The notes: generated from the sequence alone by a model not told the origin. DNA of 64,000 nt from Aliiroseovarius sp. F47248L (GCF_023016085.1 NZ_JALKBF010000003.1:112876-176875), one strand, 5' to 3'. Positions 1 through 11,281 are shown, counted from the stretch's first letter. Translations and numbers: made by a program.

Positions 1-291
1 CTGACCGCGACCATCGGCACCGACTACAGCGATCACACGCACACCACGCAGTATGATCAGGTCGTGGTGAACTATGGCACCCTGCCGTTGGATGATCTCT
101 ATTTCGATCTGAAACCGCTGTCGTCAAATGGCGGCGCGGTGGATTACGACGCCCTGATCGACGGTCAACCGCAAACAACCGACCGCAACCCCGACGGCTC
201 GTTCCAGCTGTTCCGCATTGGCGATGCAGTTTCGGCCCGCAACACCCACGCGGCGATCTATGACGCGCTTCGGCTGGTCAAGGACATCTGA
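1..291 (+). CDS. NADH:flavin oxidoreductase-like protein, C-terminal fragment (5' end outside window)
   Basis: The reading frame is open from the first base and ends in TGA at 289-291, so only the last 96 residues are present. The end reads as the tail of a pyridine-nucleotide-disulfide oxidoreductase domain: a Y-G-T segment after a beta strand, then an F-R-I-G-D-A-V-S-A-R-N motif that closes FAD-binding domains in the 2,4-dienoyl-CoA reductase / trimethylamine dehydrogenase / DgcA group. The next gene on the same strand starts 16 bases later and ends with a similar I-G-D-A-N-A-P-R-N motif, so the two look like tandem paralogues in one operon. Substrate is unknown; N-methyl compounds are oxidised by known relatives, which is only an inference here. 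Confidence 0.75.
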   Translation: MTATIGTDYSDHTHTTQYDQVVVNYGTLPLDDLYFDLKPLSSNGGAVDYDALIDGQPQTTDRNPDGSFQLFRIGDAVSARNTHAAIYDALRLVKDI

Positions 292-307
292 AACGGGACG
301 CGAGCCA

Positions 308-2290
308 GTGACCGATTTCCCCCATGTCTTTCAACCGGTGCAATTGCGGCACAAGACGCTGAAGAACCGGGTGGTGTTCGGCGCGCATACCACCAACATG
401 GCGCGTGATGGCCTGCCCGGCGACCAGCATCTGGCCTACTACGTCGAACGCGCCATGGGTGGGGCCGCGATGATCGTAGTCGAGCCGATGCCGGTCCACC
501 CTGCCGCCGTCCTGACCCGCGGCAATTTCCGACCCGGCTCGGACGATGTCATCCCGCATTTCAGGCGATTGACCGAAGCGTGCCAGGCCCACGGCACGGT
601 GATGATCCAGCAGCTCTATCACATCGGCGCGCATGGCGATGGCGACAACTCGTGGCACGCGCATTGGTCGCCCTCGGGCGGCCCCAGCTATCACGACAGC
701 GACGGCAGTCACGAAATGACCGAGGCCGAGATCGAGGACACCATCGACGGTTTCGTGCAGGCCGCCATTCGGTGCCAAAAGGCAGGCTTTGACGGGGTCG
801 AGGTCTGGGCGGCCTATCACGGGCTTCTGGACCAGTTCTGGACACCGTTTTCCAACCAGCGCAGCGACCGCTGGGGCGGCAGTCTTGAAAACCGCACCCG
901 CGCCTCGCGCGAGGTGTTGCGCCGCATTCGTGCAGCCTGCGGCGACGACTTCATCATCGGGCTTGCCGTCAATGATGAACCGGATGTCGACGCCGCGCTG
1001 AACCGCGAGGAAACCGCCGATATCGTCGCCCTGCACGATGCCGAAGGGCTGATGGATTACGTCACCTGTGGCACCGGCGGCTATTTCGACTTCTACAAGC
1101 TAATGCCCACGTTCCTGTATAGCGAGAAGCTAGGGGTCGATCTGGCCGCGATGCTGAAACGCGTGGTGAAAAACGCCCTTGTCACCGCCGAAAGCCACAT
1201 CCGCACACCGGAAAACGCCAACACCGTGCTGGGCGCGAGCGAGGCGGATCTGGTGTCCATCGTGCGCGGCCAGATTGCCGACCCGCATCTGGTCGCCAAG
1301 GCCGAAGCCGGGCGAGCGGACGACATTCGCGGCTGCATCTCCTGCAACCAGCAATGTTGGGGTCGGCGGTCGCGGGATTACTATATCTCGTGTCTGATCA
1401 ACCCGTCTGCGGGGCATGAATACCTGTGGGGCGGGGATCGCTTCGAACCGGCCCCCAACCCGCAAACGGTGCTGGTGGTCGGCGCGGGCCCCGCCGGGCT
1501 GGAAGCCGCGCGTGTCGCCGCCGAACGCGGCCACCGCGTCACGCTGGCCGAGGCCGGGCCGAAACTGGGCGGACAGTTCCGTCTGGCCGGTCTGCAACCG
1601 CGCCGGGGTCAGATCGGCGACCTGATCGACTGGTATGACCGGCAACTGGCGCGGCTGGGCGTCGAGCTGCGCCTGAACACCTGTCTGGACGACGACGAGA
1701 TTGCGGACATCGGCGCCGACCACGTTGTGTTGGCCACCGGATCGTTGCCCGCCGGGACCGGGTTCCAGAAGGCGCTGCCGCATCTGCCGCGCCTGCCGGG
1801 CCTCGGGTTGGGCCGCGTCTGGTCGGTCGAGGATGTGATGATGCAGGCCGCCCGGCCCGGCCCGCGCGTTGTGGTGCTGGACGAAGGCGGCAACTGGCGC
1901 GGCTGCGGCACTGCTTGGCGGCTGGCCGAAGACGGCCACGCGGTGACGATTGTCACCCCCGCCGCGATGATCGGCAAGGAACTGGAGCGCTCGGCGACCG
2001 ATTGGCCGCTCAGACGGGCGTTGGCGCGATTGGGTGTGCACTTCGTGACCGACACCACGATTGGTGAATGGACCACCGACGGTGCGATCATAAAATCTCT
2101 GCTGACCGGTCAGACCGAACTTCTGGCCGCGGACACGTTGGTTCTGGCCACGACGAATGTCGCCGATACCAGCCTGAACACGGCGCTGGCCGCAAAAGGT
2201 ATTCTCACCCACACCATCGGCGACGCCAATGCGCCCCGCAATGCGGCCTTGGCGATATACGAGGGGCGACAGACGGGTCGGACGATTTGA
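308..2290 (+). CDS. NADH:flavin oxidoreductase with FMN TIM-barrel, 4Fe-4S and FAD/NAD(P) domains
   Basis: This 660-residue protein has the three-part layout of 2,4-dienoyl-CoA reductase and trimethylamine dehydrogenase. An Old Yellow Enzyme TIM barrel fills residues 1-350, with the G-V-E-V-W and W-G-G-S-L-E-N-R motifs near 190-225. A cysteine cluster of form CxxCxxxC followed 11 residues later by another Cys (around 345-365) would hold a 4Fe-4S centre. A Rossmann FAD/NAD(P) domain with V-V-G-A-G-P-A-G-L-E-A-A starts near 395. A GTG start at 308 is chosen because an earlier in-frame start at 218 would overlap the upstream gene by 74 bases. Relatives demethylate N-methylproline or dimethylglycine, or reduce enoyl groups; the substrate here is not determinable. 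It ends one base before the convergent xylulokinase stop. Confidence 0.85.
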   Translation: MTDFPHVFQPVQLRHKTLKNRVVFGAHTTNMARDGLPGDQHLAYYVERAMGGAAMIVVEPMPVHPAAVLTRGNFRPGSDDVIPHFRRLTEACQAHGTVMIQQLYHIGAHGDGDNSWHAHWSPSGGPSYHDSDGSHEMTEAEIEDTIDGFVQAAIRCQKAGFDGVEVWAAYHGLLDQFWTPFSNQRSDRWGGSLENRTRASREVLRRIRAACGDDFIIGLAVNDEPDVDAALNREETADIVALHDAEGLMDYVTCGTGGYFDFYKLMPTFLYSEKLGVDLAAMLKRVVKNALVTAESHIRTPENANTVLGASEADLVSIVRGQIADPHLVAKAEAGRADDIRGCISCNQQCWGRRSRDYYISCLINPSAGHEYLWGGDRFEPAPNPQTVLVVGAGPAGLEAARVAAERGHRVTLAEAGPKLGGQFRLAGLQPRRGQIGDLIDWYDRQLARLGVELRLNTCLDDDEIADIGADHVVLATGSLPAGTGFQKALPHLPRLPGLGLGRVWSVEDVMMQAARPGPRVVVLDEGGNWRGCGTAWRLAEDGHAVTIVTPAAMIGKELERSATDWPLRRALARLGVHFVTDTTIGEWTTDGAIIKSLLTGQTELLAADTLVLATTNVADTSLNTALAAKGILTHTIGDANAPRNAALAIYEGRQTGRTI

Positions 2291-2291
2291 T

Positions 2292-3743
2292 TTACTGAAT
2301 GGATTTCACCGCCGGATATGCGGCTCGAAATGCTTGATGAGCGGCGGCGAACGCGTCCATCTTCTCGGTATCCGGCAGGATCTCGGCCTGTATCTCTGGC
2401 GGGGTAATGACACTTTCCGGCGCCACACCTGTGGCCGCGATTTTGCCCAGACGCGCGGCCCCCAAAGCCGCGCCGAACTCGCCGGACGCGGGCAATTGCA
2501 CAGGGACACCCAGCACCGTTGCCAGCAGCTTCAACCAATACCGCGACGCGGTTCCGCCACCGATAGCAATGATCTTGTCCAGCGTGACGCCGGTGCTTGC
2601 CAACGCATCCAGACTGTCGCGCAACCCGAACGTCACCCCTTCCAACACCGCGCGGGTCATGTCCTGCCGGGTGGTGCCTGCGGACAAGCCGGTAAACCCG
2701 CCGCGAATGTCGGCATCATTATGCGGTGTGCGTTCGCCGGACAGATAGGGCAGGAACCGAACCGCGCCCGGTGTCTGCAACTCCTCGCCCAACTTGGCCG
2801 TCAGGTCAGCAGGTTTTTCCCCGGTGATCCGCGCCAGCCAGTTCAGGCTGTCAGTCGCCGACAACATGACGCCCATCTGATACCACCGCCCCGGCACCGC
2901 ATGACAGAAGGTATGCACGGCGGTCTCGGGCGCAGGGCTGTAACCGTCCCGCGCGGCCAGCAGCACGCCTGATGTGCCAAGCGAGACAAAGCCCTGCCCC
3001 TCATCCAACGCGCCAATGCCACAGGCGGCGGCGGCGTTGTCCCCTGCCCCGCCCGCCACGGTCACGGGACCGCTCAGCCCCCATTTCCTGACCAGCTCTT
3101 GGCGCAGCCCCCCCGCCACATCTGACCCTTCGACCAACCGGGGCATCTGGTCTGGCCGCATGTGGCTGGCCTCAAGCAACCGCTCAGACCACTGGCGCTT
3201 GCCAACATCCAGCCACGAGGTGCCCGCGCTGTCCGACATGTCGGCCACATAGTCGCCGGTCAGATAATAGTTCAGATAGGCCGCGGGCAGCAGAACCTTG
3301 GCGGTCTTTGCGAAAACCTCGGGCTCGTTGTGGCGCACCCATTCCAGTTTGGGCGCGGTGAAACCGGGAAACACGATGTTGCCAGACAGCCCGCGCACCT
3401 CGGGCAGTGCATCCAGCACCGCCGCCTCGGCCGCCGAACGCGTGTCATTCCACAGGATACATGGGCGCAGTACCTTGCCCGCCGCATCAAGAAGTGTCGC
3501 GCCATGCATGTGCCCCGCCACCCCGATCCCGCGCAACCCGGTAAACAGTGGTTGCGTTGCGCGCAGCTCGTCCATCGCGCTGTCAAACGCGGCGATCCAC
3601 TGGGCGGGGTCCTGTTCTGACCAGCCGGGCCGAGGATGGGTCGCAGCATAACTCCGCTCGACCGCAGCCAACGGCGCGCCATCCGCATCGACCAGCAATG
3701 CTCGCAAGCCCGAAGTGCCAAGATCAATCCCCAGATAGGTCAT
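2292..3743 (-). CDS. xylB: Xylulokinase
   Basis: The 483-residue protein is a FGGY-family sugar kinase, predicted to phosphorylate D-xylulose to xylulose 5-phosphate in the cytoplasm. Visible features are the N-terminal D-L-G-T-S-G-L-R phosphate loop, G-W-S-E-Q-D-P near residue 40, G-H-M-H-G-A near 75, the W-N-D-T-R-S motif near 95, an L-G-T-S-G-V loop and G-G-G-T-A-S-R-Y-W near 395, all typical of XylB. Length matches the family (about 480-500). The ATG at 3743 is preferred to one 51 bases upstream because the protein then begins directly with the conserved M-T-Y-L-G-I-D-L-G. It stands apart from the polyol operon at 56-64 kb but would serve the same pathway if D-arabitol or xylitol is used. 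Confidence 0.93.
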   Translation of the reverse strand: MTYLGIDLGTSGLRALLVDADGAPLAAVERSYAATHPRPGWSEQDPAQWIAAFDSAMDELRATQPLFTGLRGIGVAGHMHGATLLDAAGKVLRPCILWNDTRSAAEAAVLDALPEVRGLSGNIVFPGFTAPKLEWVRHNEPEVFAKTAKVLLPAAYLNYYLTGDYVADMSDSAGTSWLDVGKRQWSERLLEASHMRPDQMPRLVEGSDVAGGLRQELVRKWGLSGPVTVAGGAGDNAAAACGIGALDEGQGFVSLGTSGVLLAARDGYSPAPETAVHTFCHAVPGRWYQMGVMLSATDSLNWLARITGEKPADLTAKLGEELQTPGAVRFLPYLSGERTPHNDADIRGGFTGLSAGTTRQDMTRAVLEGVTFGLRDSLDALASTGVTLDKIIAIGGGTASRYWLKLLATVLGVPVQLPASGEFGAALGAARLGKIAATGVAPESVITPPEIQAEILPDTEKMDAFAAAHQAFRAAYPAVKSIQ

Positions 3744-3922
3744 CAACTGCCCTTTCGTTCCTTGCCGCATCACATTGCGCAACCGGTCGCGCATATGTGA
3801 ACGGAACGCTTCAATCCAGAATCATCGCGCGTGTTACACTTGATAAAGCCCTCGCGACACAGCAGAGGCCAGCACCAATTCCAAACCACATCACTAACTT
3901 CAATCAACGCAGGAGGAAACAA

Positions 3923-4828
3923 ATGACCAACCAACCCCAACGCAAGCGTGCGTCCGACTTCCATCCGCGCATTCTGGAAGTGTTCGATGGGTATGTGCAT
4001 GGCAAGCTCAGCAAACGCGAGTTTATTGCCAAGGCAGGCCGCTATGCCGCCGCTGGTGTCACCGGCGCGATGATCCTTGAACAGCTTCAGCCGAACTATG
4101 CGCTGGCCCAACAGGTCGCGCCGGACGATGCGGATATTGAAACCGAGGTCATCGAATATGAAAGCCCCGAAGGTCATGGCATGATCCGTGGGCTTATGGC
4201 CCGCCCGGCGGGTGCCGAAGGTCCCCTGCCCGCAGTTCTGGTCGTGCACGAAAATCGCGGTCTCAACCCTTATATCGAAGACGTGGTGCGCCGGGCAGCC
4301 AAGGCCGGATACCTCGCGCTTGGGCCGGATGGGCTAACGCCACTTGGCGGATATCCGGGCACGGATGACGAAGGTCGCGAGATTCAGCGAGAGCTTGATG
4401 GCGCAAAGCTTATGGAAGATTTCTTTGCCGCCTTCGAATACCTGCGCGACCATCCAAACAGCACGGGCCGCGTTGGGTGTGTCGGGTTCTGTTATGGCGG
4501 CGGCGTGTGCAACGCACTGGCCGTGGCCTATCCCGACCTTGCCGCGTCTGTGCCGTTCTATGGCCGGCAACCCGCCGCAGAAGACGTGCCGCAGATACAG
4601 GCCCCGCTGCTGATCCACTATGCCGAACTTGATGAACGGATCAACGCGGGATGGGACGCCTACAAGGCGGCGCTGGATGAAAACGGAAAAGACTATACCG
4701 TCCACTTCTATCCGGGCGTCAACCACGGGTTCCACAACGACACCACCCCACGCTATGACGAAGAAGCGGCAACACTGGCGTGGGAGCGGACACTGGCCTT
4801 CTTCGACACTCGCCTGACCGCCAGCTGA
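3923..4828 (+). CDS. Dienelactone hydrolase family protein, probably exported
   Basis: This 301-residue alpha/beta hydrolase has the dienelactone hydrolase triad: Cys190 in G-F-C-Y-G-G-G, Asp237 in A-E-L-D-E-R and His268 in V-N-H-G-F-H. A cysteine nucleophile rather than serine is characteristic of the family. The first 75 residues are an extra N-terminal segment with [10 protein letters not shown] followed by a hydrophobic stretch and A-L-A-Q-Q, resembling a twin-arginine signal in which Lys-Arg replaces Arg-Arg. Export is therefore likely but not certain. The start at 3923 is supported by AGGAGG ending six bases upstream of the ATG. The physiological substrate is unknown; many relatives of this exported type are uncharacterised. 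Confidence 0.85.
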   Translation: MTNQPQRKRASDFHPRILEVFDGYVHGKLSKREFIAKAGRYAAAGVTGAMILEQLQPNYALAQQVAPDDADIETEVIEYESPEGHGMIRGLMARPAGAEGPLPAVLVVHENRGLNPYIEDVVRRAAKAGYLALGPDGLTPLGGYPGTDDEGREIQRELDGAKLMEDFFAAFEYLRDHPNSTGRVGCVGFCYGGGVCNALAVAYPDLAASVPFYGRQPAAEDVPQIQAPLLIHYAELDERINAGWDAYKAALDENGKDYTVHFYPGVNHGFHNDTTPRYDEEAATLAWERTLAFFDTRLTAS

Positions 4829-4853
4829 CGGTCTACAGATCATCCAAACAGAC

Positions 4854-4887
4854 AAAGCCCCGGCGCAACCGCGACCGGGGCTTTTCA
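4854..4887 (+). terminator. Intrinsic terminator after the dienelactone hydrolase gene
   Basis: AAAGCCCCGG at 4854-4863 pairs perfectly with CCGGGGCTTT at 4875-4884 around an 11-base loop, followed by a short T run. It lies 26 bases after the hydrolase stop and before the aroQ start, so it ends the hydrolase transcript. Confidence 0.85.
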
Positions 4888-5016
4888 ATCGGTCCACACT
4901 GGCACCATTCCCACAGCGGCCTTGTTATCTTTTTGGCTTCCTTGTGTAAGATCGGCATTAATGCCAGAACTTGAAAATTCGGCAACCGCCCCACACAAAG
5001 ACGAGAAATCCGCCTG

Positions 5017-5460
5017 ATGAGCAAACTGATCTATATCCTCAACGGCCCGAACCTGAACCTGTTGGGCAAACGACAGCCCGAGGTCTATGGCCACGAGACG
5101 CTGGCTGATGTGGAAGCGCAATGTCAGAAGGCCGCAACATCTGCGGGTCTGTCGCAAAAGATGCTGCAGTCAAACCACGAAGGCCAGATTGTCGATTGGA
5201 TTCAAGAGGCACGCGAAGACGCCGCCGGGATCATCATCAATCCCGCTGCCCTGACACATTATTCCATCGCGGTGTTGGACGCGCTGAACGCCTTTGACGG
5301 CCCGGTGATCGAAGTTCATATCAGCCAAATCCACAAACGCGAGGCGTTCCGGCACAAATCTTACGTCAGCCATCGCGCCGACGCGGTCATGGCCGGGTTC
5401 GGCACGCACGGATATGCCCTTGCCATGCAGCATATGGCCCATCTTCTGGGCGAAAACTAG
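5017..5460 (+). CDS. aroQ: 3-dehydroquinate dehydratase, type II
   Basis: The 147-residue protein is a type II dehydroquinase, which converts 3-dehydroquinate to 3-dehydroshikimate in the shikimate pathway or in quinate catabolism. It has the diagnostic N-G-P-N-L-N-L-L-G start, the flexible-loop R-Q-P-E-V-Y-G with the catalytic tyrosine, [11 protein letters not shown] near residue 50, [10 protein letters not shown] near 75 and [13 protein letters not shown] near 105. Length is exactly typical of the dodecameric enzyme. It is preceded by a terminator and so has its own promoter. Its stop is immediately next to the stop of the convergent oxyR gene, with no intergenic base. Confidence 0.96.
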   Translation: MSKLIYILNGPNLNLLGKRQPEVYGHETLADVEAQCQKAATSAGLSQKMLQSNHEGQIVDWIQEAREDAAGIIINPAALTHYSIAVLDALNAFDGPVIEVHISQIHKREAFRHKSYVSHRADAVMAGFGTHGYALAMQHMAHLLGEN

Positions 5461-6381
5461 CTAGGCAGGGGTCGCATCGGCGCACCTGCGCTGTGCGTCT
5501 CCCACCTGTCGGACAATTGCCCCGACCTCCATCAACTTTTCAGCCAACGGATTGGTCTTGCGCCACACCATGCCGATGCTGCGCGCGGGGCTGGGCGGCG
5601 GGAACCGGGCAATCGAAACCTGCGCCTGCCGCGTCTCAAGCGGCAGCGCCATTTCGGGGATCAAGGTCACCCCCATCCCCGCCCCGACCATCTGCACCAG
5701 CGTCGACAGCGAACTGCCCTCCATCAGATAGCGTGGCTTGGCGGTCGACATCTCGCAGAAGCTCAACGCCTGATCACGGAAACAATGCCCCTCCTCCAGC
5801 AAGAGCAACCGCATGTCCCGCAGCTTTTTGGGGCTAGGCACCGGCTTGTTCGTCTCGCTCTTAGGGCGCACCAGCACGAAATCCTCTTTGAACAGCGCAA
5901 ATTCCTGCAACGCAGGCTCGGAAATCGGCAGGGCGACGATGGCCGCATCCAACCGCGAGTCGAGCAAGTCAGCGATCAATGATTTGGTAACAGATTCACG
6001 CGGATACAGCTCAAGCGTGGGCATATGGGTCGACAGCGCAGCCATCACTTGCGGCAGAAGATAAGGCGCAACCGTCGGAATGATCCCAAGCCGCAACTGC
6101 CCGGCAAGCGGCCCCGTGGCGGATCGCGCCAGATCGTCCAGCTCGCCCACCTGCACCAATATCTTGCGCGCCCGATCCAGAAACGCGGTCCCAAGGCTGG
6201 TCAGCCGAATGTTCCGCGATCCCCGCTCCACCAAGGGCGAGCCAAGCATCGCCTCCAACTCCTTGATCTGCACCGACAAGGCAGGCTGCGAGATTCCACA
6301 GGCATCCGCAGCGCGGCCAAAATGGGCGTGCCGTGCGAGAGCATCGAAATACCTTAGATGTTTCAGGGTCAAACCTATCAT
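5461..6381 (-). CDS. oxyR: Hydrogen peroxide-sensing LysR-type regulator OxyR
   Basis: The 306-residue protein has an N-terminal winged HTH (residues 4-62, with F-G-R-A-A-D-A-C-G-I-S-Q-P-A-L-S) and a LysR effector domain. Cys200 and Cys209 in G-H-C-F-R-D-Q-A-L-S-F-C correspond to the redox pair C199/C208 of E. coli OxyR, which form a disulfide on exposure to peroxide. The gene is divergent from katG, the classical OxyR target, with 114 bases between the two starts. A perfect T-N11-A type palindrome overlaps the oxyR start codon and suggests autoregulation. Confidence 0.95.
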   Translation of the reverse strand: MIGLTLKHLRYFDALARHAHFGRAADACGISQPALSVQIKELEAMLGSPLVERGSRNIRLTSLGTAFLDRARKILVQVGELDDLARSATGPLAGQLRLGIIPTVAPYLLPQVMAALSTHMPTLELYPRESVTKSLIADLLDSRLDAAIVALPISEPALQEFALFKEDFVLVRPKSETNKPVPSPKKLRDMRLLLLEEGHCFRDQALSFCEMSTAKPRYLMEGSSLSTLVQMVGAGMGVTLIPEMALPLETRQAQVSIARFPPPSPARSIGMVWRKTNPLAEKLMEVGAIVRQVGDAQRRCADATPA

Positions 6382-6394
6382 AACCGCAAGTTAT
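6380..6394. promoter_or_regulatory. Candidate OxyR operator overlapping the oxyR start codon
   Basis: The sequence ATAAC-CGCAA-GTTAT is a perfect 5-bp inverted repeat with a 5-base spacer. It contains the T-N11-A arrangement (T6381, A6393) bound by LysR-type regulators. It overlaps the oxyR ATG and faces katG. A looser ATAA-N11-TTAT repeat at 6408-6426 may be a second half of an extended tetramer site. Confidence 0.5.
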
Positions 6395-6453
6395 CGCTTC
6401 TGTAAGAATAATCAATTGGGATTTATCGCTCTGCCGCACTAGACTCATTCTAA

Positions 6454-8676
<2,223 letters not shown>

Positions 8677-8689
8677 CAAACACCGGGAC

Positions 8690-8709
8690 GGGCGGGGGCA
8701 ACCCTGCCC
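8690..8709 (+). terminator. GC-rich hairpin after katG, possible terminator
   Basis: An 8-bp stem (8690-8697 with 8702-8709, one G-T pair) closes a GCAA tetraloop 13 bases after the katG stop. There is no clear T run after it, so it may be a weak or bidirectional terminator or an mRNA-stabilising structure. Confidence 0.45.
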
Positions 8710-8728
8710 ACCCGATTATTGCAGGCGC

Positions 8729-9334
8729 TTACCTGCTCCCGCGACCCCTGCCCGCCCAGGCCCGCATATCCGCCACGGCTTTTGCCGTCGCCAACAGCAC
8801 CAGCAGGCAAAGCACGGATTTCGAGATCGTCTCCATCGTCCCTTCGATCAGCATCGCATGCACCACGCTGCCGATAACGACCACACCCACCAGCATCGTA
8901 TGCCCCAGACGCCAGACCCGCAGCCTCAGATGCCGACGCACCAGCGCCAGACCGGATGCGCCAAACATGGCCCACATCGCAATGACACCCCAAGCAGAGA
9001 ACGGTGTAGGTGAAGAGAAAAGAAGCGCGTCGACCACATCTGGTGGGCTTGTTATCCACAAGCCAATGACATGGATCACCACCGCAAGCACCAATGCCCC
9101 ACCGGTCACGCGATGAATGCGACGACCATCATAAAGGCGCAGACCGGGAACAAGCCCAGCCGCCAGCAATGGCTGGATCAGCAACAGCGCCATCGCAACG
9201 ATCCCGGCAAACCCGGCCACGATATAGATCGGTTCGCGCCACGCCAGCAGTGGGCTGCGCGCAGCAAGTGTCAGCGGTATCGCAATTGCGCCTGCGACAC
9301 CCAATACGGCAAGGGTGGTTCTGAAGCCGCGCAT
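8729..9334 (-). CDS. Ferric-reductase-like haem membrane protein
   Basis: The 201-residue protein is mostly hydrophobic, with about six predicted membrane helices. Two helix pairs carry histidines spaced 14 residues apart: one pair in R-I-H-R-V-T-G-G and V-V-I-H-V-I-G, the other in R-L-G-H-T-M-L-V and S-V-V-H-A-M-L. This is the bis-haem pattern of the ferric reductase-like transmembrane domain (YedZ/MsrQ and FRE families). There is no FAD/NADPH domain, so electrons must come from a partner. The ATG at 9334 is chosen over a GTG one codon upstream. It lies 18 bases after the stop of the exported intradiol-fold gene and the two probably form an operon convergent with katG. Confidence 0.75.
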   Translation of the reverse strand: MRGFRTTLAVLGVAGAIAIPLTLAARSPLLAWREPIYIVAGFAGIVAMALLLIQPLLAAGLVPGLRLYDGRRIHRVTGGALVLAVVIHVIGLWITSPPDVVDALLFSSPTPFSAWGVIAMWAMFGASGLALVRRHLRLRVWRLGHTMLVGVVVIGSVVHAMLIEGTMETISKSVLCLLVLLATAKAVADMRAWAGRGRGSR

Positions 9335-9352
9335 CACCCGCCGTGCATCCCG

Positions 9353-9841
9353 TTAGGCCGGTTGCAGGACAAAATGCGCACTTAGGCTTGTCTCTTTCGA
9401 GCTGGACATGACCGGGCGCAGAAAGACTGTCTCGAACGCGTCGTCATCATATGCCAGATGACCATGCGGTTGCCCGAAGGCGGGCACGATCTGCGGCATT
9501 TCAAGACGGAACGCACCATTTGCGTCCGTCAATGTGGCGCCGTGGCTATGTGGGTCACGTTCGTGACCTTCGGTGGTGTGCGCCCAGACCTGTATGCGCT
9601 GCCCGGCCAGCGGAGCCCCGTCGCCCGCGCGGCGCACCGTGCCCGTCATCAAGAAACCGCCATTGCCTATCCGATCCACAATCGGCGCACCGGGAAGATA
9701 GTTATTTGACCCGCCCCGCATCGACCGGGTCGGCGCAAGGCTTTGCGCGCTGGCGGGAAGCAAAAGACCAGCACTCCCGGTCACAGCGGCTGCGATCGCG
9801 GTGGAAAGAAGCGTGCGGCGTTTGATCAGGGTTTGGGACAT
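9353..9841 (-). CDS. Tat-exported intradiol-dioxygenase-fold protein
   Basis: The 162-residue protein begins with a twin-arginine signal (I-K-R-R-T-L-L-S followed by a hydrophobic segment and A-S-A-Q-S near residue 34). The mature part resembles the beta-sandwich of intradiol ring-cleavage dioxygenases: T-G-T-V-R-R near 67, Q-V-W-A-H near 84, D-A-N-G-A-F-R near 106 and H-G-H-L-A-Y-D-D-D near 126. The family Tyr-Tyr-His-His iron ligands are not clearly all present, so catalysis is uncertain. It is the first gene of a two-gene unit with the haem membrane protein, which suggests a periplasmic redox role. Confidence 0.65.
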   Translation of the reverse strand: MSQTLIKRRTLLSTAIAAAVTGSAGLLLPASAQSLAPTRSMRGGSNNYLPGAPIVDRIGNGGFLMTGTVRRAGDGAPLAGQRIQVWAHTTEGHERDPHSHGATLTDANGAFRLEMPQIVPAFGQPHGHLAYDDDAFETVFLRPVMSSSKETSLSAHFVLQPA

Positions 9842-9955
9842 ACGAAGCCCTTCCGTCAGACAGATATGGCGCGTTTTTCAGCGCCAACAATACTACAAAA
9901 GCCCGACGTGCAAAACGGGCCACACAGCATCGTGAAGCCACCTGATCGCCTGCTG

Positions 9956-11137
9956 TTACTCTGTCTCCTCTGGCACCAATTCGGCCCAGAACTGGAAAAT
10001 CGCCTCGGCGTTCAGGGCGGACATCCAGCCATGGTTCTCGAAATCCAACCGCTCGCTGTTCGTGGTCAGCTGGCTCATGAACAGCCGCTTGTCGGCGTCG
10101 CGTTGGGTCGGGCTACGGGCCTGCACCAGTTCTTGCACTCGCTTCAACTTCGCGGCACGGGCTTTGATGGCCGGGTCCCCTGCCCTTTCGGATCTGGGCG
10201 CGTCGGGCGCGACATAATCTTCGCTGATCGCCCGGCTCAGATATTTCGCGGGGCTGCGTACTTCGGGCTGGCCGGTGACATAGTCGATTTTGCCTGCCAC
10301 ATACGCTTCACCATGCTCGGAAATCCACTGCCGCGCCAGCCGGTCACTGACCCCTAACTCCATCAGCCGCGCATAGGTCCGCGTCGTCCGCGCGCCCTCA
10401 CCGTCATCAATATTCATAATCGCCAGTTGCGGATTGCGGCGGATCAGGAACCGAATGTCCGACACGCTGCGTCCCATCTTCCGCGTCTCGGGCGTGACAA
10501 TAATATCAGACACCTTGTTCACCTCGGCCACTGCCGGTTTGATCACCTTCGCGTTCAGATGCTTGTAACTTTGGTAATACTCCGAGCCCTCCACCCCCAT
10601 CAGGCGGCGAAAAATATCCAGCGACCACCAGCCGGTCGACCCGGTCTTCAAGAAGCGAAAACAATTTTCATAGAGCGCCAGCGCGTGCCCACCGGTAAAC
10701 TGCCGTTGGATGTTCAGATTAATCAGGGCAAAGACTTTCGGGTCATGCAGCTTTTCCGCCAAGGCCGGGGAATAGGCATACTCGCACACGCCCCCCTTCA
10801 ACTTGGCATAGGACAACAGCGCCGAAACCCCCCATTCCTGCCGCCCCGCCTCGTCCAGCATGTCCCATTCAGCCACCGTTTCCGCCAACCCGCGCAACGC
10901 GGATTTCAGCGTCTCGATATCGTTCGAGTTATAGCCAATCATCAGGCACAGCGCCTGCGCGTCGATCCGGTGGCTGGTCTGGCTGGTCAGCGTGTCATAG
11001 GCGTTCAACAGCAGCACATTTGACAATTTCCGCTGTAATAGAGACAGTTTTCCAGAGACATGGATCGCCGCCACGTTCTTCTTGACGCTCTCGCGTTTCA
11101 GCGCCCCGGTCAGCCGCGCCTTATCTGAACTGTCCAT
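9956..11137 (-). CDS. Plasmid replication initiator, Rep_3 family
   Basis: The 393-residue protein matches initiator proteins of the Rep_3 (RepB) family, which bind iterons and open the origin. Recognisable parts are L-S-L-L-Q-R-K-L-S-N-V-L-L near residue 30, H-R-I-D-A-Q-A-L near 55, the paired winged-helix core through residue 240 including G-G-H-A-L-A-L-Y-E-N-C near 150, and F-R-R-L-M-G-V near 175. The C-terminal 150 residues are charged and less conserved. ATG 11137 is chosen because the longer frame adds 13 residues upstream of a GGGACGAG ribosome-binding site. The gene faces away from parA across an origin-like region with repeated GGTGCC/GGCACC hexamers. This combination defines the window as part of a plasmid-type replicon. 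Confidence 0.88.
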   Translation of the reverse strand: MDSSDKARLTGALKRESVKKNVAAIHVSGKLSLLQRKLSNVLLLNAYDTLTSQTSHRIDAQALCLMIGYNSNDIETLKSALRGLAETVAEWDMLDEAGRQEWGVSALLSYAKLKGGVCEYAYSPALAEKLHDPKVFALINLNIQRQFTGGHALALYENCFRFLKTGSTGWWSLDIFRRLMGVEGSEYYQSYKHLNAKVIKPAVAEVNKVSDIIVTPETRKMGRSVSDIRFLIRRNPQLAIMNIDDGEGARTTRTYARLMELGVSDRLARQWISEHGEAYVAGKIDYVTGQPEVRSPAKYLSRAISEDYVAPDAPRSERAGDPAIKARAAKLKRVQELVQARSPTQRDADKRLFMSQLTTNSERLDFENHGWMSALNAEAIFQFWAELVPEETE

Positions 11138-11178
11138 CTGCTCGTCCCTTTTTGGGTTTTGCCTCTTATGCCACAAAC

Positions 11179-11209
11179 GGCACCTTCACTCAACGCGAAC
11201 ATGGGTGCC
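11179..11209. promoter_or_regulatory. Candidate Rep autoregulatory operator
   Basis: GGCACC at 11179-11184 and GGTGCC at 11204-11209 form an inverted repeat 42 bases upstream of the rep start codon. The half-sites match the origin iterons. In Rep_3 plasmids an inverted pair of iteron-like sequences usually lets Rep dimers repress their own promoter. Confidence 0.45.
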
Positions 11210-11281
11210 TGAATGCAGGATTGCCAATCCCGCAAACAGGTCCCTATGATGCGAAAGGAACCAATTTACAGGATCACGTAC

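Noticed and set aside
9052..9060. Perfect TTATCCACA DnaA-box sequence
   Set aside because: It lies inside the coding region of the haem membrane protein, away from the iterons, and a single box is expected by chance in 64 kb.
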